Shown: one piece after another, positions 45,690-54,601 of the stretch
Layout of the letters: each line of letters opens with the position of its first letter
Numbering within the stretch: position 1 is the stretch's first letter
From: Bacteroides sp.
Lineage (GTDB): Bacteria > Bacillota > Clostridia > Oscillospirales > Ruminococcaceae
NCBI GenBank assembly: GCA_023663265.1
Contig: JAMPHV010000003.1
Location: forward strand, 1-64,000
Direction: 5' to 3'
DNA length: 64,000 nucleotides
Program-made: the position numbers and the translations under genes
The notes under the pieces: generated by a model
What the model saw: the letters and a program-made list of their open reading frames with translations, nothing else
Told to the model about the DNA's origin: nothing
The model's database searches: none

Positions 45690-46892
45690 ATGAAACTTAG
45701 AAAAGTTTTAGCGGGAGCTGTTGCTTCAATATTAGCTGTAAGCTCATTGGCAATATCCGCAAATGCGGCTCTCTATGTGCCTAACGCAGAGGTTACCGAT
45801 GAAAGCGGAAACGTTTTGGGAACACTTGACAAAAACAAACAGCTTCTTGATGAAGACAAAAACGTTATCGGTACTTTGGGCGACGACTGCATCAGCGTTG
45901 TAGACGCAGACGGAAACGTTATCGGCAAGTGCGCCGAGCAGCAGCCTGCAAACGGTCTGAGCATTGAATCCGGAGCTTGGCTCATTCAGCTCTATAATGT
46001 CGGCGACGCATCCGAAGGAAAGCCCGCTACCGATTACGGTATTGACGTTACAAAGGTTGCTTCCATGACTATGTATTTGGAAGCGGTGAGAGGCGCCGAT
46101 GAGGAACTGGCGGTTGACCTTGATATGTACGATCCCGCTATCGACGGCTTCGGCGGAAACTTTATTTATTCCGCAAACGGCGGTACTATCGGAAAAACTC
46201 TTGATTCTCCCGTATATAAGGAAGCTTACGTAGACGAAAACGGTACCACGGTACCTGCTGTAACTATGTACGCAAAGTACAACTGGCCCAACTCAAACGA
46301 ATGGTGGGGACTTCCCGAAGAGGGCGATACTCCCGAAGGCTTTGAAAACGGAAATACCGGTACCGTTGACTACAGCAAAAAGCTTCACATGGAATACATC
46401 AGAAAGTTTGCTTACTCTTTGACCTACGACGTGGCGCATGACGATTCTGCCGAGGATATTGTTTGGCCCGAGGGCGCCGACTGCAACCAGGTAGGTATCC
46501 AGGAATGGGGCGAAGATTACTCCATCAACCTTAAGGTTAGAGCTTTTGTTTGCAATGACATCGACGGCAATATTATGCTTGCATTTGACGGACTTGGAAA
46601 CAAGATCGAAGAGAGCGAGCTTAACACAATAATCGAAGACCTTTCTCAGCCTTATGTTCCCGCAGCTCCCGCAGCTGATGAGACCGAAGCCGAAGAGACC
46701 GAGGCTCCCGCAGAAAACGCTTCCGAGAATAACAATGACGATTCCGCTGCCGAAACAACAGCAGCTACTACCACTACCGCCGCTTCCACAAGCAGCTCTT
46801 CTTCAAACGTTGGTTTGATCATCGGCATCATTGCAGTTGTGGTTGTTGTAATTGTTGTAGTTGTTATCATCGTTATCAAGAAGAAAAAGTAA
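45690..46892 (+). CDS. secreted, membrane-anchored surface protein of unknown function
   Basis: 400 residues: signal peptide with ANA/A cleavage near 26, two related short units at residues 35-80 (ESGNVLGTLDKNKQLLDEDKNVIGTL; then DADGNVIGKC), an acidic aromatic-rich body (100-315) that could be a carbohydrate-binding beta-sandwich, a low-complexity stalk rich in Ala, Glu, Thr and Ser (320-375), a very hydrophobic helix of Ile/Val/Gly (377-395) and KKKK at the end. This layout anchors the body outside the cell. I do not recognise the body as a named family. Well expressed, judging by promoter and RBS. Confidence 0.8.
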   Translation: MKLRKVLAGAVASILAVSSLAISANAALYVPNAEVTDESGNVLGTLDKNKQLLDEDKNVIGTLGDDCISVVDADGNVIGKCAEQQPANGLSIESGAWLIQLYNVGDASEGKPATDYGIDVTKVASMTMYLEAVRGADEELAVDLDMYDPAIDGFGGNFIYSANGGTIGKTLDSPVYKEAYVDENGTTVPAVTMYAKYNWPNSNEWWGLPEEGDTPEGFENGNTGTVDYSKKLHMEYIRKFAYSLTYDVAHDDSAEDIVWPEGADCNQVGIQEWGEDYSINLKVRAFVCNDIDGNIMLAFDGLGNKIEESELNTIIEDLSQPYVPAAPAADETEAEETEAPAENASENNNDDSAAETTAATTTTAASTSSSSSNVGLIIGIIAVVVVVIVVVVIIVIKKKK

Positions 46893-46939
46893 TTCAATCG
46901 GCAAGTAAAATAAATACAGATCAAATTTACAGTATAGTG

Positions 46940-46970
46940 AAACCTCCGTTTTTCGGGGGTTTTATTTTTT
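46940..46970 (+). terminator. terminator of the surface protein gene
   Basis: AAACCTCCG pairs with CGGGGGTTT around TTTTT (one G-T pair), followed by TTTATTTTTT. Confidence 0.85.
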
Positions 46971-46976
46971 ATAAAA

Positions 46977-47016
46977 AATCACTGTGCAAAATTTCCGTAA
47001 ACCTTGCACAGTGACA
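46977..47016 (-). terminator. terminator of the fhs-upp operon
   Basis: TCACTGTGCAA (46979-46989) pairs perfectly with TTGCACAGTGA (47004-47014); on the minus strand a T6 run follows. It lies 20 bases beyond the upp stop codon. Confidence 0.85.
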
Positions 47017-47035
47017 TTTGTTAGTATTTATGCCT

Positions 47036-47671
47036 TTATTTTGTTCCGAATATCCTGTCTCCGCCGTCACCGATACCGGGCACGATATATAAATCCTCGT
47101 TAAGCCCCATATCAAGTGCGCCGCAGTATATCTCAACGTCGGGGTGCGCGTTTTGAACCGCCTTAACGCCTTCGGGACAGGCAACCACAGCCATAAACTT
47201 AACGGAATGAGCTCCGCTTTCCTTGACCATATCAATAGCTTTAACGGCAGTCGCGCCGGTGCCGAGCATAAGGTCCATTACGATAACATCGCGCTCCTTT
47301 ATATCAAAGGGCAGCTTGCAGTAATAAACCTTTACGCTTCCGTCGTTATGCTCGTCGTCGCGGCAAATGCCGATATGTCCTACCTTTGCGGCAGGTACAA
47401 GCTCTACCGCGCCCGTTACCATACCGAGACCTGCTCTCAAGACAGGAACAAATGCGACCTTTCTTCCCGAAATAATGTTGGTTTTGGCGATAGCCACAGG
47501 CGTTTGAACCTCAACCTGCTTTAAAGGCAGATCGCGCGTAGCCTCATAGGTCATAAGCATACCTATTTCGGAAACCAATTCACGAAATTCCTTTGAGCCT
47601 GTGTTTTTGTCTCTTAAAAGAGATACCTTGTGCTGCAAAAGCGGGTGATCAAGAATTTTCAACATGTCCAT
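47036..47671 (-). CDS. upp: uracil phosphoribosyltransferase
   Basis: Upp salvages uracil with PRPP to form UMP. 211 residues; the PRPP loop is in VMDLMLGTGATAVKAID and the uracil site is at the C-terminus (YIVPGIGDGGDRIFGTK). Conserved YEATRDLPL and VPVLRAGLGM are present. Last gene of the fhs operon, five bases after rpiB and followed by a terminator. The window also encodes the PRPP-producing Prs. Confidence 0.97.
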   Translation of the reverse strand: MDMLKILDHPLLQHKVSLLRDKNTGSKEFRELVSEIGMLMTYEATRDLPLKQVEVQTPVAIAKTNIISGRKVAFVPVLRAGLGMVTGAVELVPAAKVGHIGICRDDEHNDGSVKVYYCKLPFDIKERDVIVMDLMLGTGATAVKAIDMVKESGAHSVKFMAVVACPEGVKAVQNAHPDVEIYCGALDMGLNEDLYIVPGIGDGGDRIFGTK

Positions 47672-47676
47672 AGAAG

Positions 47677-48102
47677 TTATTTATCCTCCAATTTTTTTAT
47701 TTTTTCAACTCGCGCGGCATGACGTCCGCCCTCAAATTCGGTGTTCAAAAATACGTTCAGAAGCTCCTTGGCAAGCCCCTGCCCTATAACTCGACCTCCC
47801 ATACAGATGACATTCGCGTCGTTATGGAGCCTTGTGTATTTGGCGGAAAAATAATCGGTACAGCAAGCGGCTCTTATACCCTTTATCTTATTGGCGGAAA
47901 TTGAAATCCCTATTCCAGTTCCGCAAACCAAAACACCTTTTTCCGCTTCCCCTGATACGATTTTTTTGCAGACGGTCTCCGCAATATCGGGATAGTCCTT
48001 TTCCTCTCCGCAGTCAAGATAATCATATCCGTTTTCCTTTAAAAAATCGATAAGATGATTTTTTAATTCGGTTCCGGCGCCGTCGCTGCCTAAAACTATC
48101 AT
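47677..48102 (-). CDS. rpiB: ribose 5-phosphate isomerase B
   Basis: RpiB interconverts ribose 5-phosphate and ribulose 5-phosphate. 141 residues with VLGSDGAG at the start, the catalytic Cys in VLVCGTGIGISISANK, and RLHNDANVICMGGRVIG. The family usually has an Asp-His or similar pair in the first loop (GSDxAG is kept). Lies between tsaB and upp in one operon. RBS GAAAGGAAA. Confidence 0.95.
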   Translation of the reverse strand: MIVLGSDGAGTELKNHLIDFLKENGYDYLDCGEEKDYPDIAETVCKKIVSGEAEKGVLVCGTGIGISISANKIKGIRAACCTDYFSAKYTRLHNDANVICMGGRVIGQGLAKELLNVFLNTEFEGGRHAARVEKIKKLEDK

Positions 48103-48133
48103 TTTTCTTTTTTCCTTTCATTTTCGTTTCCTT

Positions 48134-48835
48134 TTATTTGGAGTTCAGCCTTGCCAACCGTTCCCTTTCCGCTTGAGGCAGCCTTAAATATACGGGCGTA
48201 AGCTCTCCTGCGGAAACGATATCGTATTCGGCGGAGGCAAGACAAACATTTTCCGCCTTTTGGAATCTTACGGCAAGCGGGGCAAGCTCGGCTTCAACGT
48301 CCTTAAGCAGCTTAAACGCAAGCTCCGCGCCGTCGCCGACCAATATAATTCTTTTACCCTTATATTGTGCAAGCTCCCTCGTCAATTCGTCGGCGGAAAT
48401 TGCTCTGTCGGGAGTAATTCTTTCGGGAGCTCCCTTCCCTACCGAAAACAAAGCATTATAAAACTGATTGCACCGAGCGTCCATCACCGCGCAGACAATA
48501 CCCTCAAAGCCGACTAAATTACAGGCTAAGGCGTGAAGCGTCGAAACTCCCACGCAGGGTATATCCAAAGCGTACGCTAACCCTTTTACGGCAGCAACGC
48601 CTATCCTAATTCCCGTAAAGGAGCCGGGACCGTCGGTAACCGCTATTCGCTCGATCCGATTAAGATCGATTCCTGCGTTTTTCATCATAGCTTCAATCAT
48701 CGGAAGCAGTGTTTGCGAATGTGTCTGCTTGGTATTTACAAAGCTTTCGGCAATTACAGCGCTTTTTTCCTCCCCGATATCGCACAGGGCGCAGGAGCCC
48801 GCCACAGCCGAAGCGTCCAAACCTAAAATCAGCAT
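48134..48835 (-). CDS. tsaB: tRNA t6A synthesis protein TsaB
   Basis: TsaB is the non-catalytic partner that, with TsaD and TsaE, transfers the threonylcarbamoyl group to A37 of tRNA. 233 residues, ASKHA fold; ILGLDASAVAGSCAL, HSQTLLPMIEAMM and VTDGPGSFTGIRIG are diagnostic. It begins three bases after tsaE, the usual tsaE-tsaB order; tsaD is not in this window, whereas Sua5 is encoded at 33451-34464. Confidence 0.95.
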   Translation of the reverse strand: MLILGLDASAVAGSCALCDIGEEKSAVIAESFVNTKQTHSQTLLPMIEAMMKNAGIDLNRIERIAVTDGPGSFTGIRIGVAAVKGLAYALDIPCVGVSTLHALACNLVGFEGIVCAVMDARCNQFYNALFSVGKGAPERITPDRAISADELTRELAQYKGKRIILVGDGAELAFKLLKDVEAELAPLAVRFQKAENVCLASAEYDIVSAGELTPVYLRLPQAERERLARLNSK

Positions 48836-48838
48836 TGT

Positions 48839-49267
48839 CTACCCCTTTATCCTTTGAATGGTAATTTCTCGGCTTTCCTCTCCTGTTTTTACGATAGAGA
48901 CCTCATAAGCCGCGTCAAAGTAATCGGCAAGAGACGGAATATTTTCGCTCCACTCTATACATAACACGCCGTTTCTGTCAAAATAATCAAAAAAGCCGAT
49001 TCCGTACAGCTCATCAAAGCCCGAGACCCTAAATAAATCAAAATGAAATATGTTTGTTTCGCCGTAATATTCATTGATAAGCGCAAAGGTGGGGCTTGTG
49101 ACCTCCTCCGTGATACCGAAGCGTTTGGCTATGCCCTTGGTGAAATAGGTCTTCCCTGCCCCCATTTCTCCCTTATACAGCACCGCGTCTCCCGCTTTCA
49201 GCTCTTCCGCAAATTCACGGGCAATGCGAACGGTATCGGAAACGCTTTCCGAAATAAATTTTTTCAT
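48839..49267 (-). CDS. tsaE: tRNA t6A synthesis ATPase TsaE
   Basis: TsaE binds and hydrolyses ATP to cycle the t6A-forming complex. 142 residues; P-loop GEMGAGKT (33-40), switch SPTFALINEY and Walker B-like FHFDLFR. Its start codon overlaps the fhs stop (TGATG), indicating translational coupling. Confidence 0.95.
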   Translation of the reverse strand: MKKFISESVSDTVRIAREFAEELKAGDAVLYKGEMGAGKTYFTKGIAKRFGITEEVTSPTFALINEYYGETNIFHFDLFRVSGFDELYGIGFFDYFDRNGVLCIEWSENIPSLADYFDAAYEVSIVKTGEESREITIQRIKG

Positions 49268-50946
49268 CAGAATAAGCCGCTGATATTGCCCATATCGTCA
49301 ACATCGATGCTGTTGGCGGCAGGTACCTTGGGAAGTCCCGGCATGGTCATAATATCACCCGCATAAGCAACCACAAAGCCCGCACCCGAAGAAAGCTTTA
49401 TATCGCGAATAGTAATGCTGAAGCCTTCGGGCTTTCCCAATTTTGTCGGATCGTCCGAAAGCGAATACTGTGTTTTAGCAACACATACGGGCGTCTTGTC
49501 ATATCCCAGCGCCTCTATTTCCTTTATCGCCTTTTCAGCCTGCGAGGTGTAGGCAACGCCGTCGGCACGGTATATCTCCCTTGCTATGATACCGAGTTTT
49601 TCCTTAATCGAAAGCGTCTCGTCATACAAGGGCTTGAAATTGCTTTGGCAGCCCTCGCATTTATCAACGGTGTCAATTACCGCCTGCGCCAGTTCCCTGC
49701 CGCCCTCGCCGCCATTCAGAAATACGTCGGAGAATGCGACGGTAACGCCCATTTCCCTGCAAAAGCTTTTTATATATTCGATCTCGGCGTCGGTGTCGGT
49801 ATAAAAATGGTTTATGGCGACGACAACAGGTATGCCGTATTTATGCATATTTTCAATATGGGTCTTCAAGTTTACGCTTCCCTTTTTGAGCGCGTCAAGA
49901 TTTTCCGCAGTCAGCTCCGCCTTGGGAACCCCGCCGTTATATTTCAGCGCACGGATAGTGGCTACCAAAACTGTACAGCTTGGCTTAAGACCCGCAAAAC
50001 GACATTTTATGTCAAAAAACTTTTCCGCGCCCAAATCGGAGCCGAAGCCCGCTTCCGTCACCGCGTAATCGCCGAGCTTCATTGCGAGACGGGTAGCTCT
50101 TACGGAGTTGCAGCCGTGAGCGATATTGGCGAAGGGTCCGCCGTGAACGATCGCGGGAGTATTTTCAAGCGTCTGTACCAAATTCGGATTTATTGCGGAC
50201 TTGAGCAAAGCGGTCATTGAACCTACCGCATGCAGGTCTTTGGCAAACACCGGCTTGTTGTCATAGGTGTAGGCGACCAAAATATTGCCCAATCTTTTCT
50301 TTAGGTCCTTTAAATCAGCCGCAAGACAAAGTATAGCCATTATCTCGGTGGCAACGGTAATGCAGAAATGGTCCTCGCGCGGAACGCCGTCGATCCTTGA
50401 TCCCAATCCGACGATACAGTTGCGGAGCGCCCTGTCGTTCATATCGAGACATCTTTTTAACTGCACACGGCGCGGATCGATATCAAGCGCGTTTCCCTGC
50501 TGGATATGATTGTCCAGCAAGGCGCAAAGCAGGTTATTTGCAGCGGTTATGGCGTGCATATCGCCCGTAAAGTGCAGGTTTATATCCTCCATGGGAACCA
50601 CCTGCGCATAGCCACCGCCTGCCGCTCCGCCCTTTATGCCGAAAACAGGTCCCAGCGAAGGCTCGCGAAGCGCCAACACCGCCTTTTTCCCGAGCTTATA
50701 CATACCTTGGGCAAGACCGATGCTGGTGGTGGTTTTGCCCTCTCCCGCGGGTGTGGGGTTTATGGCGGTAACAAGGATAAGCTTTCCGTCAGGCTTATCC
50801 GCCAGTCTTTGTATGCACTCCTCGGTGATCTTTGCCTTGTAATGACCGTAAGGCTCCAATTCGTCCTCGTCGATGCCCAAGTCGGCGGCAATATCCTTGA
50901 TCTTCTTCATTTGCGCCCTTTGAGCGATTTCAATATCTGTCAGCAT
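49267..50946 (-). CDS. fhs: formate--tetrahydrofolate ligase
   Basis: Fhs joins formate and THF with ATP to give 10-formyl-THF for purine and other C1 pathways, also the entry step of the acetogenic methyl branch. 559 residues; ATP loop [13 protein letters not shown] (65-77), [24 protein letters not shown] in outline, [11 protein letters not shown] and [12 protein letters not shown] are all conserved. First gene of fhs-tsaE-tsaB-rpiB-upp; its message begins with a folded leader (50999-51066). RBS GGAGGAAAG. Confidence 0.97.
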   Translation of the reverse strand: MLTDIEIAQRAQMKKIKDIAADLGIDEDELEPYGHYKAKITEECIQRLADKPDGKLILVTAINPTPAGEGKTTTSIGLAQGMYKLGKKAVLALREPSLGPVFGIKGGAAGGGYAQVVPMEDINLHFTGDMHAITAANNLLCALLDNHIQQGNALDIDPRRVQLKRCLDMNDRALRNCIVGLGSRIDGVPREDHFCITVATEIMAILCLAADLKDLKKRLGNILVAYTYDNKPVFAKDLHAVGSMTALLKSAINPNLVQTLENTPAIVHGGPFANIAHGCNSVRATRLAMKLGDYAVTEAGFGSDLGAEKFFDIKCRFAGLKPSCTVLVATIRALKYNGGVPKAELTAENLDALKKGSVNLKTHIENMHKYGIPVVVAINHFYTDTDAEIEYIKSFCREMGVTVAFSDVFLNGGEGGRELAQAVIDTVDKCEGCQSNFKPLYDETLSIKEKLGIIAREIYRADGVAYTSQAEKAIKEIEALGYDKTPVCVAKTQYSLSDDPTKLGKPEGFSITIRDIKLSSGAGFVVAYAGDIMTMPGLPKVPAANSIDVDDMGNISGLF

Positions 50947-50998
50947 TACTTTCCTCCGTTAACTCAAAAAATTTGAGATAAATTCAAATTCATTTATA

Positions 50999-51066
50999 GG
51001 TTCCAAAAACTGCAACAGCCCTGCCCATAGATTAGTAGCAGGACTTGGCAGATTATTTGGAAGCTT
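50999..51066 (-). promoter_or_regulatory. structured 5' leader of the fhs operon
   Basis: Beginning almost at the expected transcription start, the minus strand can fold into one long hairpin with internal loops: TTCCAAA with TTTGGAA, then CTGC with GCAG, then AGTCCTGC with GCAGGGCT around a 13-nt loop. A further small dyad CTCAAA/TTTGAG (50963-50977) precedes the ribosome site. I could not match it to the THF or ZTP riboswitch consensus. Confidence 0.55.
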
Positions 51067-51072
51067 TTTATA

Positions 51073-51101
51073 ATTATACCATAGATTCGAGAAAATAGCA
51101 A
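51073..51101 (-). promoter_or_regulatory. fhs operon promoter
   Basis: TTGCTA (51096-51101), 17-base spacer, TATAAT (51073-51078) on the minus strand. Confidence 0.8.
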
Positions 51102-51156
51102 TATTTTTCTTTAATCTTTACAGTTATTTTGTTGCATTTTTGTTTTTTGGCTTTAT

Positions 51157-51206
51157 GCCAACAAGAAACGACAATCTTCTGACGAAAATTGTCGGTTCTT
51201 GTTGGC
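51157..51206. repeat. long hairpin related to the tRNA-Gln terminator
   Basis: GCCAACAAGAA-A-CGACAAT pairs with ATTGTCG-G-TTCTTGTTGGC (18 of 19 pairs). Over 39 bases it matches the tRNA-Gln terminator hairpin (54305-54342) at about 34 positions, in the same orientation. It lies 42 bases past the stop of the sigma fusion gene and may be its terminator, although no U-run follows. Confidence 0.75.
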
Positions 51207-51247
51207 GTAAACTATTTTAACCTTCGTACACAAATTCGGAGATATAT

Positions 51248-52819
51248 TTACTCCGTTACACCCCACATACAAAGAGGCATTCTTTCATTCGGAACAACCA
51301 ATTTGTTTTCTTTGATAAGCTCTTCCAACAAGAATGCGGCAACATCAAACCGATGATGAATTTTGGCAATGTCTCCGCATTGTCCTATTAGGTAGCTTGG
51401 CACATGTTCGGCAAGTATCTTTTCGGCTTTGTTGGATATATTGATCATGCAGTTTGCCGTTTCCTCTATAATATCCGAGAGGATGTCACTGACTTTTTTA
51501 AATATATCGCTGTCAAACACAAGAAAATTTGCCGACAGCTTATTATCTTCACAAAGAATGAATCTCTGATCAATCAACCATTGGAGTGCAGGATTTTCAT
51601 AGTTTGCATCCTTTTCCAGAACCGCATCGCATATAGCTTCCGCCTTGTTGCGAAAATCGCAGAGGTCATACGGCTGCGCCTGCTTGATAGCTCTGTAGTT
51701 CTCTGCTGAAAACCATGCCGTTCCGCTCTTATTCCATGCTTCTGTCGTAATGCCGTAAAAATGATGATTGGCGTAATCATTATCATATCCGAAAATCCAA
51801 CCGTGACAACCGAGCGCAAGCTTGTTTGGATTTCCAAGCGGTGATTTTTCTCCTGCCAAAATATAGCCTTTCACAAATGCAAGGTTCAAAATCCCGAACA
51901 GTAATCTGTTGTCATCATAATCGTTACCTTCGAAATTAAGTCCCCGAATCTGCGGCAAAAGACTCAATGCTTTATCAAACACCGATTTGGCAACGTCCAT
52001 ATATACGGCAGATGTGTTTTTAACAAATTCTTTTTCATACGCATCCGTTATAATAATGATGTTCGTCTGATACTTTTCGCCCGTCTTTTTCAGCACTCCC
52101 GCCTCTTCCAAAATCTCAATTTCTTCTTCAAGATAGGGCATAGAAACACCAAGCTCCATCGAAAGTGCTTCTGCCGTCATAGCTTCATAATATGCGGCAA
52201 GCACAATAGAACCGGGCAATTTTCTCTTAAACAGTCCGTTGTATTTATTCTGATCTCCCCAAAAATCGAGTCTGAATGTTCCGGGATTATAACTTTTTTC
52301 TCCAAGTGTTCTCATCATACCGATACCCTCCTTCAATAGCTTGCGTGTCTTAAACAAATGGTATTTTACCATTTCCACGCTGATATTTTGTTCTTTTGCG
52401 ATTTGAGAACAGCTTTTGTTATCGACGTAATAAGCAACGCTTACTTCACGGTGTGTTTTCTTTAAAAGTGACAGTTCGCGTCGAAGCAGATATACTTCTT
52501 CGATCTCTGTTTCCTTTTGTATGTATTCCTGCTCGGGGGAAATGTCGTACACACAGATATTCTGCTCTGTCAGTTCAACGGTCTGCATGGCAAGCTCGCT
52601 CTTGCGAATAAATCGGCGGAACGTGTTTTCTGCAATTTTCCATGCGAATCCCCAAAAGGCGCCCTCGTTTTTCAGATTACGAGCCGAAACAATGATCTCA
52701 TATACAATTTCCGATACAAGATCATCCACCTTATCTTTATCATAGAGCTTGGCAAAGGCATAGCCGTAAATTGCCGTCAGATTTTCGACCAAAAGTTCCG
52801 ATGCTTTTTTGTCGGTCAT
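51248..52819 (-). CDS. sigma-70-like factor fused to a large C-terminal domain
   Basis: 523 residues. Residues 1-75 resemble ECF sigma region 2 (LTAIYGYAFAKLYDKDKVDDLVSEI in outline, then AFWGFAWKIAENTFRRFIRK) and 110-165 region 4 (LLKKTHREVSVAYYVDNKS; IAKEQNISVEMVKYHLFKTRKLL). The remaining 350 residues are not part of a normal sigma factor; they begin with a winged-helix-like segment (EALSMELGVSMPYLEEEIEILEEAGVLKKTG in outline) and continue into a mixed domain without membrane helices or recognisable motif. The tail may bind a ligand or act as a built-in anti-sigma. RBS AGGAGAACA. Likely accessory. Confidence 0.72.
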   Translation of the reverse strand: MTDKKASELLVENLTAIYGYAFAKLYDKDKVDDLVSEIVYEIIVSARNLKNEGAFWGFAWKIAENTFRRFIRKSELAMQTVELTEQNICVYDISPEQEYIQKETEIEEVYLLRRELSLLKKTHREVSVAYYVDNKSCSQIAKEQNISVEMVKYHLFKTRKLLKEGIGMMRTLGEKSYNPGTFRLDFWGDQNKYNGLFKRKLPGSIVLAAYYEAMTAEALSMELGVSMPYLEEEIEILEEAGVLKKTGEKYQTNIIIITDAYEKEFVKNTSAVYMDVAKSVFDKALSLLPQIRGLNFEGNDYDDNRLLFGILNLAFVKGYILAGEKSPLGNPNKLALGCHGWIFGYDNDYANHHFYGITTEAWNKSGTAWFSAENYRAIKQAQPYDLCDFRNKAEAICDAVLEKDANYENPALQWLIDQRFILCEDNKLSANFLVFDSDIFKKVSDILSDIIEETANCMINISNKAEKILAEHVPSYLIGQCGDIAKIHHRFDVAAFLLEELIKENKLVVPNERMPLCMWGVTE

Positions 52820-52939
52820 AGTTGTTCTCCTGTGTTTTGAAAGCTTTCACTTATATAGTGTCAGAAAGTATGTATCGGTTAATTGATTTGGAAAATTTCT
52901 AAAATTATGATTTTACATTGAAAGATAATTCACTCTTGT

Positions 52940-53137
52940 ATGTTTGAAATTGACATAAAGAGCGTGAAAAAGTCTTATAGGATTTTTGGAAAACAGATAA
53001 AATCAAAAGCCCGACACATAGCCGAGCTTATTGGGTGCAGCGGCACGCTACTGTTAAGAGACTACAAAAAAGATGTTTTCGTCAGTTTGTTGTATGGAGT
53101 TGAACTCTCACATTATGTTAGCCGGGTGTTTGCGTAA
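52940..53137 (+). CDS. small hypothetical ORF
   Basis: 65 codons in the 380-base gap between the sigma fusion gene and the AraC gene, opposite in strand to both, with a basic protein (KSVKKSYRIFGKQIKSKARHI) and no family I know. There is no good ribosome site before the ATG. It may be a fragment of a larger gene or non-coding; a hairpin that could terminate it follows at 53164. The rest of the gap shows nothing further. Confidence 0.3.
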   Translation: MFEIDIKSVKKSYRIFGKQIKSKARHIAELIGCSGTLLLRDYKKDVFVSLLYGVELSHYVSRVFA

Positions 53138-53163
53138 CTTTATTCCACCAATGAATGCCCAGA

Positions 53164-53194
53164 AAATGCCGCTTGCTTGACACAGGCGGCATTT
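53164..53194. terminator. hairpin at the 3' end of the AraC-type gene
   Basis: AAATGCCGC (53164-53172) pairs with GCGGCATTT (53186-53194), five bases beyond the AraC-type stop codon; T-rich sequence on both sides is moderate. Confidence 0.7.
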
Positions 53195-53198
53195 GTTG

Positions 53199-54101
53199 TT
53201 ATTCACATTTTATAATCGGAATCCACAGTTCTCGATATCTTTGCTCTTTCTTGTTTCCTCTATACCAATGGGTTACAACAAGCTCGGGTGCATTTGCCAA
53301 TTGATATCCTGAATTCGGCAGCCATTCCGTTGCGATTCTTTTTCTTAAATCAAGAAAAACTGTTGTCGGATAAGCGCATCTTTCAGTTTCAAATACAGCA
53401 TAAGTGCACTTTGGAATAGTGATATTCTCAAAAAACTTTGCAAACTCTTCTCCCAGCACACCGTCCTTATTAAGATTATTGCGATAATACTCTGTGAGTT
53501 GATTTGCAATATAAAAATCATATCCTTCATCATCAATATTGGTAATCACATCATAATTCATTTCAAGATTACCGGATAGTCCCTGAAGAATGTACTGCAA
53601 AGCTCTGGTTTTTACATACATTTCTTTTTCTTGTTCTTCACGCTCGCCGGGTACACCGACAAAACGACGCCTATATCCCGTCAAGATCATATCGTTTTTT
53701 TCTTCAATTCTGTAATTCATAACTGTACCGCCTTCCAATGTAATTTTTAGTACAAGACAGGAGAAGGACTTGAGATTGCTGCCATTATTTCGAGCCTGCG
53801 ATGGCAGCATACCGTGGAACTTTTGAAATGCTTTTGCAAAGCTGTCCGGACTCTCATAGCCGTATTTCAGCGCAATATCAATTACTTTTGCATCACTTGC
53901 TGCAAGCTCCGTACCGGCAAGCGACAGCCTGCGATTTCGGATATACTCGCCGATGGTAAATCCGCAAAGAATACTGAATATACGTTGAAAATGATAGCAT
54001 GATGAGAAACTTTGTGCTGCGACCATTTCATAATCAATCTTTTCTGTTAGATTATTTTCGATATAGTCGACAGCATTTTGTATTCCAATAATCCAGTCCA
54101 T
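53199..54101 (-). CDS. AraC-family regulator with GyrI-like effector domain
   Basis: 300 residues: two helix-turn-helix motifs in the N-terminal 100 residues (YEMVAAQSFSSCYHFQRIFS and IDIALKYGYESPDSFAKAFQKFHGMLPSQ in outline), then a GyrI-like/SOUL-type domain (EKNDMILTGYRRRFVG... CTYAVFETE...) known to bind small hydrophobic or cationic molecules. The order resembles BltR/Rob-type regulators that switch on multidrug efflux. Start MDWIIGIQ follows GGAGGGATAAT. No target transporter is adjacent. Confidence 0.88.
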   Translation of the reverse strand: MDWIIGIQNAVDYIENNLTEKIDYEMVAAQSFSSCYHFQRIFSILCGFTIGEYIRNRRLSLAGTELAASDAKVIDIALKYGYESPDSFAKAFQKFHGMLPSQARNNGSNLKSFSCLVLKITLEGGTVMNYRIEEKNDMILTGYRRRFVGVPGEREEQEKEMYVKTRALQYILQGLSGNLEMNYDVITNIDDEGYDFYIANQLTEYYRNNLNKDGVLGEEFAKFFENITIPKCTYAVFETERCAYPTTVFLDLRKRIATEWLPNSGYQLANAPELVVTHWYRGNKKEQRYRELWIPIIKCE

Positions 54102-54296
54102 ATTATCCCTCCTTGTCTGCCTGTATTTTATCAAAAAGCGAAGCTTATTTCCCGATATTCTGTGCTGAGTATAATCGGATTGTTTTAACTTGACAGAAGT
54201 CTATACGAAATAATATTTCCTTGAGCGTAAGTCATACTTTGTCCAAAGATAAAGCACTTCGATTGCAAGAGACTATTTCCACGCTATATTGTATCA

Positions 54297-54342
54297 CAAA
54301 CAAAAAGAAACAACAATCTTTTGTCGAAAATTGTTGTTTCTT
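54297..54342 (-). terminator. tRNA-Gln terminator
   Basis: AAGAAACAACAAT (54305-54317) pairs perfectly with ATTGTTGTTTCTT (54330-54342), ending in a T-rich run on the minus strand. It overlaps the CCA end of the tRNA by one base and matches the hairpin at 51157-51206. Confidence 0.85.
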
Positions 54343-54417
54343 GGTTGGGCTAGGTGGATTCGAACCACCGAAATGACGGAGTCAAAGTCCGTTGCCTTAC
54401 CGCTTGGCTATAGCCCA
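54342..54417 (-). tRNA. tRNA-Gln (anticodon TTG)
   Basis: The reverse complement starts TGGGCTATAGCCAAGCGG, has anticodon TTG in the loop between CGGAC and TCCGT arms, T-arm GGTTCGAATCC, and ends TAGCCCAACCA with CCA encoded; 76 nt. A single-tRNA transcription unit with own promoter. Confidence 0.95.
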
Positions 54418-54432
54418 ATTTTAAACAAAAAT

Positions 54433-54461
54433 AGTATACCATAAAATCAAGCTTATGTCAA
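54433..54461 (-). promoter_or_regulatory. tRNA-Gln promoter
   Basis: TTGACA (54456-54461), 17-base spacer, TATACT (54433-54438). Just upstream two direct copies of AAGTTCATATTA occur (54475-54498); their role is unknown. Confidence 0.85.
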
Positions 54462-54601
54462 CTATTTTTTATTTAAGTTCATATTAAGTTCATATTAAAT
54501 CCGACAACCCGACATAACAAAACCTAATTTTTCAACCTAACGTTAAATAAGGAAATATATAATACAGTATCCCTTCCGCGTGCGCCGATCTTTTTCGGAA
54601 G

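Noticed and set aside
50947..51120. THF or ZTP riboswitch before fhs
   Set aside because: The leader folds, but neither the THF core nor the ZTP pseudoknot sequences are visible; kept only as an unassigned structured leader.
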